Shown here piece by piece: positions 33,396 through 48,300 of a stretch of 64,000 bases of DNA. The DNA is taken from positions 16,824,402-16,888,401 of the forward strand of contig NC_054756.1 of NCBI RefSeq assembly GCF_018143015.1, given 5' to 3'. A program made the position numbers and the translations under genes. The DNA is from Lytechinus variegatus (lineage: Eukaryota; Echinodermata; Echinoidea; Temnopleuroida; Toxopneustidae). The number at the start of each line of letters is the position of its first letter. Position 1 is the first letter of the stretch. Under the pieces are notes generated by a model. It did not search any database and was not told the origin of the DNA. It worked only from the letters and a program-made list of their open reading frames with translations.

Positions 33396-36300
33396 GTAAG
33401 TTCATCCCGGTTGTGATAAATTTACCCTAGGCAGTATGGCAAATAATTTGAACTTGGCCGAGGCATACGTTGTATATATACACATGACATCCATGGATGC
33501 AAGGGTCACTGTGCAGTGCTGCACCAGCCTGAGTTTGCTCAGTCTCAAGATTTTAGCCCAATCGGCCTTCGTGATTAATATCGCGATTCAAGAAACCCGT
33601 CTCCACCCTCGCAAGAAGTGCGATTTCTGCTCGAGCGAGGCATCGATGCTTTATGGTCGGACACAGTGAATAAATAATCCTGAGTGCATCTGCACCTGCA
33701 AACTAGCAGGATAATTCATAAAATAGCATGCTATTTTGCAAATAATCCAAATTGACGTGGGATTGCAATCTCGAGATTAATCCTACGAACTAGCGCGATA
33801 ATTGTGTCTCCATTACAAATAATCTCAAGATTGTTCAGATCTGGAGAATTCTGATCAGAAATAGCGCGCTAATTTGAAAACTCGGGCTGGTGCAGATGGC
33901 CCTTCTTACACCGTCACACGGAATGCATTTACAGAATCAACCTTAGCTCGCTCCACTGCTGTGAGCGCTCTTTAATGTGCATATTGTATTTAAATGCATA
34001 CAATGATTTCTGTCTCTAAGAAATTAGAGATGGCCCATCAGAATAGGAGACTCAATGCTGTCTTCATAGAGACAGAAACTCTGAGTCCAACATACGCATG
34101 TATGCATAGATATTCAATATCATTAAGCTTTACCAAATGTTTGAATTTCATTTGCAATTCCTTGCTCCAACTGCTCTACTTAAGCCCTGACAAAGTAAGG
34201 GATACTTTACTGAATTTTGGTTTAATGAGTATTTTCCTTATCATGAACTCTTCAATGGAAAAAATCATGCAGAAATATTCTTCGTAAAACCTACATGTAT
34301 GCTTCATTAACAAATTGGTTGTAGAAATACAAATTGCTAGTACATGTACATTGCATCTATGACACCATTCTCACTACGTTCCTAAAACTAGTTTACTGGA
34401 AACTAGTTTAACGCGTAGTGAGAATGGTCAAAGCGGTCTTGGAAGCGATCTTCCAAACCGGTTCAGAAAACCACCTCGCGATGTAATTTTCAAGATTGCT
34501 TTGCCTCATTAAACTGGTAGCGTAAGTGAGGACACATCCGTTCTTCGGAAAGCGATCTTCGCACATTGTGAGAGTGCTATTCCACACGGCAAAAGTAGAA
34601 TGCCTACGCTGCGGTTTCGAATTTTATGAGAAAGCATTTCCATAGCAACAAGATCGCTTTATGTGAAGTGATTTTGAAAACTGGTTTCCTTAATCGGTTT
34701 CCAGTAAGCTAGTTTTAAAAAGCATAGTGAGAACGGCCTCTATTATACATGAAATGTCATTGACATACAAGTAACATGTAGGTTAGAAATGCAATCATAC
34801 CTGTATGTGTGACTGTAAAAGGACAAAGTGTATTATCCGTATTATTATCTCGAATTCGTAGCATTACAAAAGCAGGATTTATTATGTAATCAATTTCAAA
34901 GTTACTGAAAACAAGTTTGAACTACAGTGAAGATGGAGTCGATTTTTATACCAGTGCAATCACTGATATTTCATTCATAAAATTCATCCATCCATCCATT
35001 CATTCATCCATCCATTCATTTTCATTCATCAATTTCCTTGCTTTGGCCATTTTTGAGGAGATTTCCGTGTGGCTATGTGCAGATCATTCACCCAACATGT
35101 ACACCCAAGCTCTCTAGGTACTGCCAATTCTAATGGCAAGGCTGCTTGGATGCGCACGGCTAATGAAAACACTTCTTCTCCAAGGAGACAGTGTAAAATT
35201 ATCTCTTTTTGTGGCATCCTTCGGATATTGTAACAGCAGGTGCAGAGGAAAATCAGAGTGATAAGTGGGTGGAAATAGCCATAAATAACAGATTGTTGAT
35301 TTAGTTTTGCATGTAGCAGTTGCCTTTCAATAGATTAATTTGTCACATTTTTAAACAAATCAATGTCTTTTTCAAGGACAGTATTAAGAATATCATCAGG
35401 CATCATCATTCATATCTAAAATAATAAAAATTTGTTGTCATTCCCCTGATATTCATTATCTTTAGTTTCGTTAGGTCTTTACAATACAAGTACTTACAGC
35501 AGGTGATATTTCTGTGAGCTATGCAAATAGATTCACACTTCTGTGAAACGTTCCAACATGGACTAATTTAAAAGATTCCTCCTGCTTAAAGTGATACAAT
35601 CAACAAAACTTTTTTTTAGGTTTATTTTCTCCACACAATTGTAGATAGCATTTAAGATGTTTCCTGAGGCCTTCCCATTTTGTATCCAATTTTATTGATT
35701 TTATATATGCAAGTTTTCTGAAGCACTTGTCTTACATGTACGTAATGATCTATATGCAGTGTCTGTAATAATGTTATGAGAATAATTCAAATGAATTATT
35801 GAGACCAGTGATAGCTACATATATGTAGCTTTTACAGCCAACAGGTGCTTGTACAAATACACTGAAGAGAAAAAATAAGGAAAGTTGACATTATTTGTTA
35901 TTGTTATCATCATGCATGACATCATCATTATTATTATTTTTTGGAAGAAATAAAATTCTATATTTTTTTTTTTTTTTGTATTTGCATGCAGAAATGATAA
36001 AGTATATGATGCCATTCCTCAATGTGCAAATTAATAACTTTTGTTTTTATACATGTACATCCGAATTCGATGAAATTTTCATTGTTAGGCTAGTTTGATT
36101 TCTCTATGAATAATATTCATTGGTAGCTCTGAAGAGTTTTGGAAATAGTCAGCAAAGCTGAAATTGATTAACAATCAGAGATGAAGTAAGGCCTAATTTT
36201 GTTCTTGAATTTGCATAGCCCACCATCAATAGAGGGAGCAAAAGTAACACTGACAAAAACACACAAAAAAGATTTTTTGTACTTTGTTCAGAATGCAATA

Positions 36301-39300
36301 CATGTACTATTAACATGCTAACAAATGGATTTGAGGTGTGTTCATTAGAAGAATTGGGATTCAAGAGTTTGACAACCCATCACCAATAGAAAAGCCCATG
36401 ATCCTTTGTAAGTGCCCACCAAGGCATGACCCAGGGGGGCAGAGTTTGCCCCCTTGAGTTGAATCTCGTCCATTGATAGACAATAGGTATAGGGAGAGCT
36501 AGAAGGAATAGAGGGTTAATAGAATAATAGGCCGTTAAACTCTGTACATAACATGGGAAGGGGTACCGGTCTTTGCCTGTGGCGTGGTACGTATGAGCAG
36601 GGAATGTAGTGAGGCGACTGTATTAGGTCACGAGAGTTGAAACCTAAGAGCATGAAAACCCTAGACATGCTTAGTTTTTTGGAAGAAGTGGCATCAGGTG
36701 GCTTGGAGAATGCAGACTTGACATTGATATGTCTGCAAGGCCTGTGAGGACTGCTGTTTTTGGATTACTGTACATCTTTGCTTTGGTATCGTAGCACACA
36801 GAAGTCATTCACCATCTGGCGCTGGTTGATTGAATATGATCAAACGATTGTTCTGCTTCTTAAGCTCATTCTTATCGCACATAATCCTATCTTCACGCAT
36901 TGATAGCAAACAGCAGACAAATTTGCTGAAGCATACAGGATCTACATGGGTCATCGCATGTAAAGTTGTGTATAATTCATGAAAGAAGACAGCGAATGAC
37001 TCGTACATGTTCAATGTACCGACATATTCATCCCTTAATAGTGTGCAATATGTCACATTTTATTTGACGAAATTGACATCTTGCTGCCTTTTCATGATTG
37101 GAGTCAAGTTTGTTGATGTATTTCTACAAATAAAGCATCGATTGACTTTCTGCTTGCCTTCATGTTATGATAGTGCAATATTCATATCCCTGCAAGTGCA
37201 ATATAGCATTGATCGCTGGAATGACTTGACAGCATACAACTTCTACCCCTACATCAGACCTTGAAGCACAGTTGGACAATTTTTTTCGAGACAAAGTTGT
37301 GGCTTGGATGAAGTGACCCACAATTAGCATCATCATCATCATCATTCAGAATTCTTTGATCAGAGATTATCTTCGCTAGTGTACTTTTCACCTTAGAATT
37401 CAAAACCAAACACTTTGAATTTGTACACCTTGATCTGGATGTATTTATAATGCGGGATCGATTGGTGTAAATGCAGCCGGTGTACCCATGCATGCTATCC
37501 TAGTAGCTGTCTTTGCATTTTTTCTGAGTATCTTCATGGAGCAGCATATTGTGCTATGGTTGAGAACTTCCTCAAAGAAAAATTGACCATGTTATTGGTG
37601 AGGTGAGCTGGGTCAACTTTTCTGCCCATCTTTGACTTTGTAGATATTCATAAAGTAAGAAATGACTTTCATCATGAAGATGCCATACACTGTAGGTAGT
37701 ACTGTCAGGAGTGAACCTACAATGTTTGATTGCTAAACATATTTTAATCATAAAAACCTGGCATTTTACTACAAACATGCCCCATGATCAGTCAGGGCAA
37801 TCCACACACCTCAAACTTTGATTGCCAACATAATAGGAGACTCTAACACTGTGTCCAGACAGCACTGAGATTGTTGTCGGTACTCTGCATCCATGGTCTT
37901 ATCAACCCTGTGTTTACCTGTTGGGTGATACTGTTTGAACTTGGCTAGTAGTACCCTCCTGACCCTGTATCATGTTTCGTATGACCTATCGTCACCGGGA
38001 TACCCTCAGCGCGGGTAACTCGCCCCACAAGGTATACTACACCATGGAGGGAGGCCGTCGGGTGGTTACTGGTATGCCAGCTCTAACCATTGGGTAAGTG
38101 TGTTCTTGGTTTGTAATTAATGAACATGCTGTTAGAACATGTAGGAAGTAATATGATTTATTGTATAATGCATGCCAATCACTTTTATCTAAAAGTTTAC
38201 CTTCTCAAGGTTTTTTTTTATAAAGCTTAAAATTGAGAGACACATGTACTGTACCTTAAGAAAGAATCCAATCAAGTATAAAATTAACATAACAACAAGA
38301 AATGGTAATGGATGATATTGCTTTAGAAATCTGTACGCGAGCAGCTTTTTGTTCCTATTAAATGTTTATTCATGAACTTATATCATTAGATGCATCATTT
38401 TATAGTATGCTGACTAGTGGAGGAATAGGAATATATCCAAGCCAGAGGTCTTAATTGCCTAATGTATATGTACACAGTAGGCCTACATGTGTAGGCTCAA
38501 CAACAATATGACTTGTACGTCCCAAGTAAAAATATTTTTGTATTCAAATGAGACTTCGTGATTTGTTTTTGCATGTTAGAATACCAGTCTCAGAGCTGCA
38601 TTTTACTACATCAAGGAAATGTAGAGGTTCTTGGCACATACTCATTACTGTATACATGTATTTTGGCTCTTCAGTTGATTGATTGACAAGATAGAAGCCC
38701 TTTGAGCCCTTCAAGTTAAATCCTCTTATCTCATCTTTATTATGTTTAAGTGGTCTTAAGCCTTGAAGTAGATCATGTTGAGTCTATTATAGTGGATGCC
38801 TCTTACAAAAAGTGTTAATCCCTTTCTCCTGCTATATGCATATTAAGTACTGTACTACAGGCCTACACTGTACATGGCCTGTGCATCAGATGAAAATTGA
38901 TCGAAATGTTTAGAATTCAGTTCAGATAAACTCAACTTTTTATATATAGCAAACTGTCAGTTCTTTTTAGAATTCCATGTTGATTCTATGGGCACCGGTT
39001 CAAAATCATGGCTCATGTAGAATATCAAAATTTATCAAATGAAACCAAGGAGTCGGTTACTCCTTGATGAAACAGAACATAATTCATCCATTCTAACTCT
39101 AATCTTGGTGTATTGAATACACTTTCGTATGAATTTAGTAGTGATATTCACTCAAAATGGGTTTGCCAAAATTGAAAATGGGCTTTAAAAGTTGATAAGT
39201 TACCATAGATACAATTTTTGTGCAAGAGGGAGATGGTGCACTGCTGGTACATGTCTGGATTGGGCTGTGAGGACTAAGGATGTGATAATTGGCTCACTTC

Positions 39301-42300
39301 TCATCAATATACAATTTCCTCAAGTCTATCCCAGAAAAATTTTGATTTGAATGAATATAGAAAAATCAAACTAGCAAAATGCTGAAATTTTGATCAAAAT
39401 CAGATATAAAATACGCAAGTTATGACATTTTTTAAGTTTTAAATGAGACCGTTGATGATGTCACTCACTATTTCTTTTGTTTTTAATGTTTAAATTATAC
39501 AATATTATTTATACGGACAAACATCATATAGCCCATTCCACTTGTTCAAGGAATAATTGTTATTCCTTATTTAATATACCTAAATACAAAAGAAATAGTG
39601 AGTGGATGACATCATTGGTCTCCTCATTTGCATACCCACTTGGATATATGCATATAACTGTTTTGTAAAATTAAGCAAAACTTTAAAATGTCATAACTTT
39701 CTTATCTAACATCTGATTTTGATGAAATTTTCAGTGTTATGCTTGTTGGATTTTTCTTTTTTTATTCAAATCCAATTTTGTTGGGGTGGACTTGTCCTTT
39801 AAGGATGGTCCAGGCTGGAGATATTTATATACATGTAGAGTAAATTCGGTTACACTTTGTAATTGCGAAGGTTCGTAATTCCGAAACACGTAAATTGCCT
39901 ATACTTCGATGTTCGTTAATCCGAAAACGTAAAAGGTTTCGTCAATCTGAACATTTGTGGCGTTATTCCAAAGGCTCGATAATCCGAAAACAAAATAAGG
40001 TTGGATGTTCCGAAGGTTGGTTAGTCCGAAAACAAAATAAGGTTCGTTGTTCCGAAGGTTCCTTAATCCGAAAATGAAATAAAGTTTGTTGTTCCGAAGG
40101 TTCGTTAGTCCGAAAACGGAATAAGGTTTGTTAATCATTAAGTTTTTGGACTAACAAACCTCATTTGTTTTTGGATTAACGAACCTTCAGAATTACGAAC
40201 CTCACTTTGTTTTCGAACTAACGAACCTTCGGAATTACGAACTTCATTTCATTTTCGAACTTACGAAACTTCGGAATTATGAACCTTCAGAAATGCGAAC
40301 CTTCAGAATAACGAACCTTCGGAATAACGAAGCTTTGGAATTACGAATGTACATGTATACGGTAAATTCACAGAGCAAAATGCTGAAAATTCGATCAAAA
40401 TTGTTAAACAGATTTTAAAGATTTGCATTATTCTGGTGAAACAGTTCTAGGCATGTCTTTATATTCATTAGGTGGTTATTGATTTCAATGTAAAAGAGTA
40501 ACAATATAAAAAAAATATCAGAAAAAACGTATAATGAAATCAAAAGATCGTGAAGTATGAAAGTAATTGTATTTATTGTATGTGTCTGATTATTGATTTT
40601 AATGTAATAAATACCTCTGATGAGGACAAAAAAAAATATTCATTAGGTGGGCTGATTATGTAATATCCCCTATTGTTCTTTTGTATTTTATTATATGAAA
40701 TTAGGTATTCAAATTTTTTCTACCAAGAACTAAAAGTGATTGGATTGTCAACTGATTAAGTGCATTTATTATTTATTGCTGCATCTTATTCCATCATAAT
40801 GGAGACACATCACTTAAATAGTGACTTAATACACATGTATGCAAAAATGAAACAGTTATGATTTCATGTAATAACATAAATAAAAGGAAAGTGACGATGT
40901 GGCATCATCAGCCCACCTAGTGAATATTCATGACTATGTGCATAACTGTTTTCACAAAATATTGACAAATTTTCAATTCAATAACATGTAATAACATAAA
41001 TAAAAGGAAAGTGACGATGTGGCATCATCAGCCCACCTCATGAATATTCATGACGATGTTCATAACTGTTCACAAAATATTGATAAACATTCAATTCAAT
41101 AACTTTGTTATTTATTTTTCGTGAAATTTACTACAGTTATGGCATGAACAATAATCCTTTAAACAAGTAAAGTACTAAGATAAAAGTTAATACACATTAC
41201 TGGGTAGGTACAGTACTTGTCTCTCTTAAAGGTCAAGTCCACCTCAGAAAAAGGTTGATTTGAATCAACAGAGAAAAATCAGACAAGCACAATGCTGAAA
41301 ATTTCATCAAAATCGGATGTAAAATAAGAAAGTTATGACATTTCAAAGTTTCGCTAATTTTCAACAAAATAGTTATATGAACGAGCCAGTTACATCCAAA
41401 TGAGAGAGTTGATGATGTCACTCACTCACTATTTCTTTTGTTTTTTATTGTTTGAATTATACAATATTTCAATTTTTACGAATTTGACGATTAGGACCTC
41501 CTTGCCTGAAGCACAAAATGTTAAAATAATGGAATTCTAACGTGTTCAGGGAGGAATGAAACTTCATTTCACATGACAATGATGAGAAAATCAAAATATT
41601 TCATATTTCATATAATAAAATACAAAAGAAATAGTGAGTGAGTGATGTCATCAACTCTCTCATTTGGATGTAACTGGCTCGTTCATATAACTATTTTGTT
41701 GAAAATAAGCGAAACTTTGAAATGCCATAACTTTTTATTTTACATCCGATTTTGATAAAATTTTCAGTGTTATGCTTGTTGAATTTTTCTCTTTTTATTA
41801 TAATCAAGTTTTTGTTGGGGTGGACTTGTCCTTTAAGTGGCAATGCAACCTTACTTTCATAGTTTTGATTTTGAGGTGCTGAGTTCATTGTGCTCCTGGT
41901 CATGTGCTCTGGGTTGTGAGACTTTCTCTATGTACATGTAGTCTGCTGTGCAAACCCTTCACTAGAGTTAAGGGTCTGAATGTGCAGCCTACTCATGCCT
42001 TGTGTACTGAAGGCCCTCTCAATTGAAACTGCAAATTTTGTATATGCTAGTCTTTGAGTGGAGACCCACTTGTTGATCACAGTTTCAATCGGGGTCTGTG
42101 CCTGCAGACTATTCTCTATGCTTGAAATCTGTGCGATGGAACTGTCTCAAATACTACAAAAACAGTAATCCATTTGACCCTACCATTCTCGAGCAGTAAG
42201 CTAAAAAACTAACTGGTGGCCTTATTTACATGTACCCCCACTCTCCCCTGTGGTAATTCTCTTGATTTATTTGCAATTTTGTGTTGATTGGTTACATATG

Positions 42301-45300
42301 TTATATCCTTTATATAAATTATTCTTAATAAAAAAAACAAGAGTAAAAAAAACAAAAACAAAATAGCCAAGTCAACCAACATGTTGTATGTAAACTCAAT
42401 TTGGGTAAAGAGCTTGACCATCCACCCCTATTGGCCGAATGGAACAGTCCACCTTTGGTTACCACATGTTGCCAATGAAGCTAATGAATATTCATGATCT
42501 ATCTCTTCATCAATTGTCAGTACATCCTTCCATCCGTTTGTATGCCTTTCCTATTTGGAGATCTGTGTAGCATGAATAATTGAAAAGCATATCAGTGGCT
42601 TCCCTTACCAGACAAGTGGCGCGGAAAGAGAATAATCTATTGATACGAATGCTGCAGAGGAGGACGGAAGCTGGAAAAAGGCCAGAGGGTTGGGGTAAGG
42701 GAGCAAACAACATAATCAAGGACACAGAGTTTGAGAGCAAAGGAGTGTATGTTTCCAAGGATGGTGCGATGAGCAACTCATTAGCAGACCATCTTGTGAT
42801 ATGTCAGGGATATGAGCGGCTGGCATCACATGAGCGATGTTGTTTGTTTCCTCGCACATTTCAGCTGCTTCCTGAATACTTGGATACAGTGTTGGTGTGT
42901 CTGTAACACTGTTTCTTTCTCCGTTAGCAAAACACCGTTGTCTGTTTATTGATCAAGACCATTGTGAATGGAAGCCTGTCTATTTCTGACATAACACAGG
43001 ATTATCATCTACATGGATAGAGCTAGCGAGTGAGAGTGCAGATGGGTGTATTTCTAATGGATGTACGATATCATGATTTTCTCGTTCTGAAACCTGTTTC
43101 ATGCCTAGAAAGAGATGATCAGTTGTACTGAAGTTGTACATGTAGTATGTCCTTAGTGATTGGAGCAGTTACGGTACATTCTAGGCATTGATACAGAGAT
43201 TGATTGCATTTTGTTGAAACTTGGATGCTTTCTAATAAACAAGAATGCTATCTCATATTGGGAATATTGTACAGTAATTTATCTCATCGGATATCGAATG
43301 CACCTTTCTGATTCATTACCAGCCGTCATTAAATAGAACAGCTATAGCCGTTGCCATTTTACCATGGTCCACAGTAAATAGAAAATTGTTCAGTAATAGA
43401 CCAAAATTGCCTTGTGAATCTAAAAGCTGATTTGCCATGTATAAAGGCCCATATTGAACTTCACTTATTAATTTAAGATGCTTCCATTGGCATGATTGGG
43501 CGATTGAATGCAAAGTTAGCCTCCCTCCAGCTCAAGAACATCTAGACCAAATACCACTGCTGAAGATCAAATACTTCAACAAAACTGAATATTGCTGCAT
43601 ATAGAGTTGAATCAGTAGCATTAGGAATCCACTGCCTTTCTTGTAAATTTGTCCGGATATTCTAGAAGCTTGAAAGAACCTGTGAAAGATCCTTCGAAAG
43701 ACGGACTGTGGGTTTGTTGCAAAAGTGGCATTCAATCAGCATGTTCCTGTGAGGTTGATTAAAAACTTGCTAAGAAACATCTTTGAAGGATATTACATGT
43801 AGGTGTGAATTCACTTTGAAGAGTTTGGAGGGTCAACAAGAAATGTAGGATTTCAATGGAAACGGACAAAGTTTTATGTCAGATTTTTATTTGTTTTCAC
43901 TGAATCCCCATTTTATTTTAGAAGTCTGATTGATGATTCTCTTGCTCATCTTATGAAAGGAATGAATTTTGCCATCAAGTCCTAAACTCCCTCCTAGAAC
44001 CTTTACCTGCCAAATTCTTTCTGAATTCAGGACTATTCTGAAGTTACAAGTTCAGGAATCGAATTGCTCTCTTTATTTCTGTGCATTCTTGTTCATTTTG
44101 CTATAATCAAAAAGGAAGGAATCTAGCCAACAAGTATTTATAGAAGGAATTAAACTTCTAATTTCCTACTGGAACTTGACAGTTTGACTCTCCAAAATCC
44201 TTCCAACTGCAAGACCATTCTGGAGTGACGGTCTTTCATGAGTCGGGAAGCATTCCTCTTCAATTCTGTGCATGCATGTCGATGGGCTTGTCGGAAGGAT
44301 GCCGAGTCCGCTAGCAGCCATGAGCCTTAAACTTCCAATTCTAAATCAGAAATGGTATCTGGATGTTCTTGACAACCAGTACAGGGAGTCCCTCAGTAAA
44401 GATAAAAGATGGACCAAGGGAAACCGGAGGTTTGTAATACAAGATTTACACGCTGCACTCAGACCTACAGAATTTGTGGAATAATCATCCTTTGGGAGGC
44501 ATGCATGGGGCTTTAGCCTAAAGTTACAAGTTACAAAAAAATTAACTTGAGTGGTGATAGGGTCCCTTATAAATTTTTTTTGTTTGTTTATTTTACTATA
44601 AAAAAATTAAAGAAATTTTGAATGAACAGAAGAAGCGGGAAAAAGACCCCTGTATTTTACTTATTAACTATGCGTTGTCAGTGAAAAGAAAGCCCCTGAA
44701 ATTGAAGTATGAATTAATGCCTCATTACCCTACCTCCTTTAAAGGCCTCAAAATAATACCCCCCCCCCCCCCCGGAAAGCCCTATGAAAGATTTTATTTC
44801 AATTTTGAAAAACAAAATGTACTCATTTATCAAACCGCCTGTGTTTGCAATTAATATATTCTCTAATATTTTGTTTCTTGAACATCTTCATATTGTCTTA
44901 TTCTATTCAAGAATGGCATGATTTCAGTCAGTACCACTCCATGCTTGCATTGCTCAACTTAATCAAATTTTTATCCTGTAAATGTAAAAAAAGAGAAAAA
45001 CCTGAGCTTCATTATGGCATTACATTGATAATTATTTTATTATTTCTTTCTGAGTTGAAACTTTGTATTTGTACATGTATTGAGTACTTTTTGTTTTCAG
45101 TTTGATATGATTTTAATTTCAATATTGCTTTCAATTCTGCTGGTTTTTGTGAAATTTAATGATTTAAAAAAAAATTGTTTACAAACAGTTTTTTTTTCAT
45201 TTTTGTTTGATTTGTGGAAGAGTTGAATTCCTGAATATTTTTATGTTGCCACAAGTTTATGATTTTTTTCTATATAAAAACGTTGGACTTTGAATTTTGT

Positions 45301-48300
45301 GTGTTTATGGACTGTTTTCAATTGATATATTCTAAAATATTTTTCGAAATTTTAGTTTTAATTCTGTGTATATTATAAGTATAAGGTTTCAGAAAAAATA
45401 TTTTTGAATTCTTGTTGGGATTGTTTATCATTATTTTTCACCCTTTTACAAATAAAATTAATTATCTCTTGTGCAATTACATGTATTATATATTCCACAT
45501 GGATGCAAATAAGTTTTTACACTATATTTAGAATGTCATTCAATCCAAGTAACAAGTAGAGAATGTCTTCTTAATTTGATGCTTGGCAAATTGTCAGATC
45601 TACTCCCCATTTCATAAAGGCTAACTAACTATAACATATCTTTGCTGTTTATGTCAATTGCCTTGGGAACCTTGATTGTGATTGGCTGCTGAGTGCCGTT
45701 GCCATGACAGTTGGCATGATTGCAAAGTTACCATAACACTTGCAACACTAATATGAAACAGACCCCTGACCACCCTCCTTGATTCAGTGCGCGATTATTC
45801 ATTCCTCAAAGATTTCATTTTGTTTACAAAAAAATTTATATGTATTATTTTTCCACCAGCTCTAGTAACTCCACAAATTTCTCCAACCAAGATGGAGTGC
45901 AAGGCAACTCACCGGTGGTCAGCTCTAGCGGTCAGAGCTCGGACCTCGGCCGTCAGATGTCCAGCGAGGATCTCAAGCATTTTGAGAGGAAGCTTGAGAG
46001 GGAACGAGAGAAGAGGATCAACACCGAGCAGCCCCCGCCTCCTAGGTTAGATTCAAGAGGTGAGTCCTTGATTTCAAGTTTGGTGGGGGGGGGTAACTTT
46101 GAGCCATGAATGTTTGCAAATGTTGCAATGTGAAAGTTAGCTTTGCAAACTAAAAAAAAGTATCTTCCTCTTACATTTTTCTTAATGCCTAGTTACATAC
46201 ATTACATGTACCTTTATATTCTGTGATTCCAATAAACTTTTCATCCAAAGGGTAGCTACCGGTACATTAAAATGAGTGCAGCAATACTCCAGCAATTTGT
46301 TTTTCCTTTGTGTGGAATGCTAACTGCTATTTAGAAGCCAGATGCTTCTCTAAAGTTGCATTTATTTGAAAAAGGGATATTTGTTTTTGAAATCAATGTT
46401 GAGTTTTCATAGATGAACTTTAATGCAAAATAACATTTACCACTTATTTTATCAATTTTTACCTCCTTTTGCATTCATGGAAATTGATCTTATCCCAGTA
46501 GCCCTGAGGTATAGAAGAGAAAGCCTTCTGTCTTATTACCCAGAAAAATTTAACAATGAAGGTATTAAGTCTAAAAAGAGTTCAACCTTATTTTCCCCTT
46601 AAAATTAGATGTTAGAGTTTGAACATTGCTATAATATTAAGATGCAGTTTGTAGTGTTTAATAGTGGCAGTGTCATGGGGTACAGAAATTGACTATGAAG
46701 GGTGTTTAAAGGGGAAGTTCACCCTGACAAAAAGTTTATTTTTAAAAATATCTCAAAAATTATTGAAAATACTGCCGAAGGTTACTTTGAGAAAAATCCT
46801 TTAAAGAATAAAAGAAATTATTAGTTTTAATTTCATGCTCTTTAACGCCGTATGCGAGCAGTGCTCATGGCTACTTATGATTATCGTATGGTGAAAAAAA
46901 TAATGAAATGTGATTTTCTCAAAAAATGAAAATATTTTTTATTGTAATTTATCAATAAACATATCATTTTGCACCCGTTCCTTAAACGAAAACAAATATG
47001 AGACATCACTTAATTTGAAATTTATACATTTTATATCCATGTACATACGTATAACATGGGGCAAATGCTTGTTTGACGTCAATCCAAAACTTAAAATTCT
47101 AATAAATTTCTTAACCTTTCATCGATTTTCCTCAATCTTTCACCACTTTCTTCTGCTAATTTTACAACAAACTTTTATAGGGTGAACTTCCCCTTTAATA
47201 AAGTTAAATCTGACAAATGTTGACCAGTGATACATGTACCAATCGACCTACTGTATGTTTTGCTGATGTGTTGAGAAGTTAATATTAATGGCAAACTATG
47301 ATCTTTCAGTGACAACAGATATTAAAGGTGTCATACAAGTTTTCTTTTTGTTTTTAATCCATTTTCAACCAATTAAATTTCGCTCATGATAATATACATA
47401 AATGTTATTGTAATCTAATCTGTAGTTTTAACTTCTTAGACTAGCACTTTGTAGGGTTTTTAAAAATTGTTTTACAATTTGTTGCTGTCCTTTGTACTTT
47501 TTTTTCTCTTGTGATCTGTCACCTTTATAGCAGGTTTAAAGTTCATAGTAAAAAAAAATAAAAACCAACAATTTACATGCATCATTTATAGGAAAATAAT
47601 CTTCTTTGATCTTCAAAATCCCAATGATGTTGTAAAGTGACTTTTCCAATGCTGTTTGTGGTTGTTGATTTCCTTCGGTTGTGTGTTCCTACTCAATATA
47701 ATAATCAATTTTTAATGTATAGTCCCATGGCTAATGCTATCAGTGTGATTGCTTTCCTTGGATGGAGACATAATATCAATATTTCCTTTCTATTCTTCAA
47801 GGGTGTTTTGCTATTCCTGGTTTACTAATGAATTTGATACCTTCTTGAAGACTCTTTGTTTACTAGTACATTTGGTAACTAATTAGAATGGTAATGAATC
47901 TATGAGTGCTCTTCCACAAAGTTCCTCAGATTGTTGAAACACAAAGTGGTCTGAAGCTTTAAGACTACGGTGGCTGAATGGAGTTCTGCATTGCGGTGTG
48001 ACAGGTAGCATTTGCTAGACTTGTCTCAAGATCCACCTCTTGATTCATGATTTGAGTTGGGTCTGCACAGTCTGCAGACTAATTCAGGACATGAATCTGT
48101 TGAAGATTGTTTAATTAATGCATTAATTACCAGTACACCTTTCATGCATTTATGCGAATTGCATGTTTCATTGGTGGAGCTGATGATGATGCATAAAATT
48201 TTTTCATTTTATAGGAAGATATAATGACACAACAAAGAACAACTAGTGGCCGGTAACAAAAATCTTAACCGATGATCATAAGTCATATGTTTGTACGATT

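Noticed and set aside
42580..42906. 108-residue intronic ORF
   Set aside because: Reasonable composition, but no splice sites in phase with neighbours and no recognised motif.
44272..44484. 70-residue intronic ORF (with ILNQKWYLDVLDNQYRESL)
   Set aside because: Looks more protein-like than most, yet has no flanking splice logic or known homologue; not strong enough to list as a gene.
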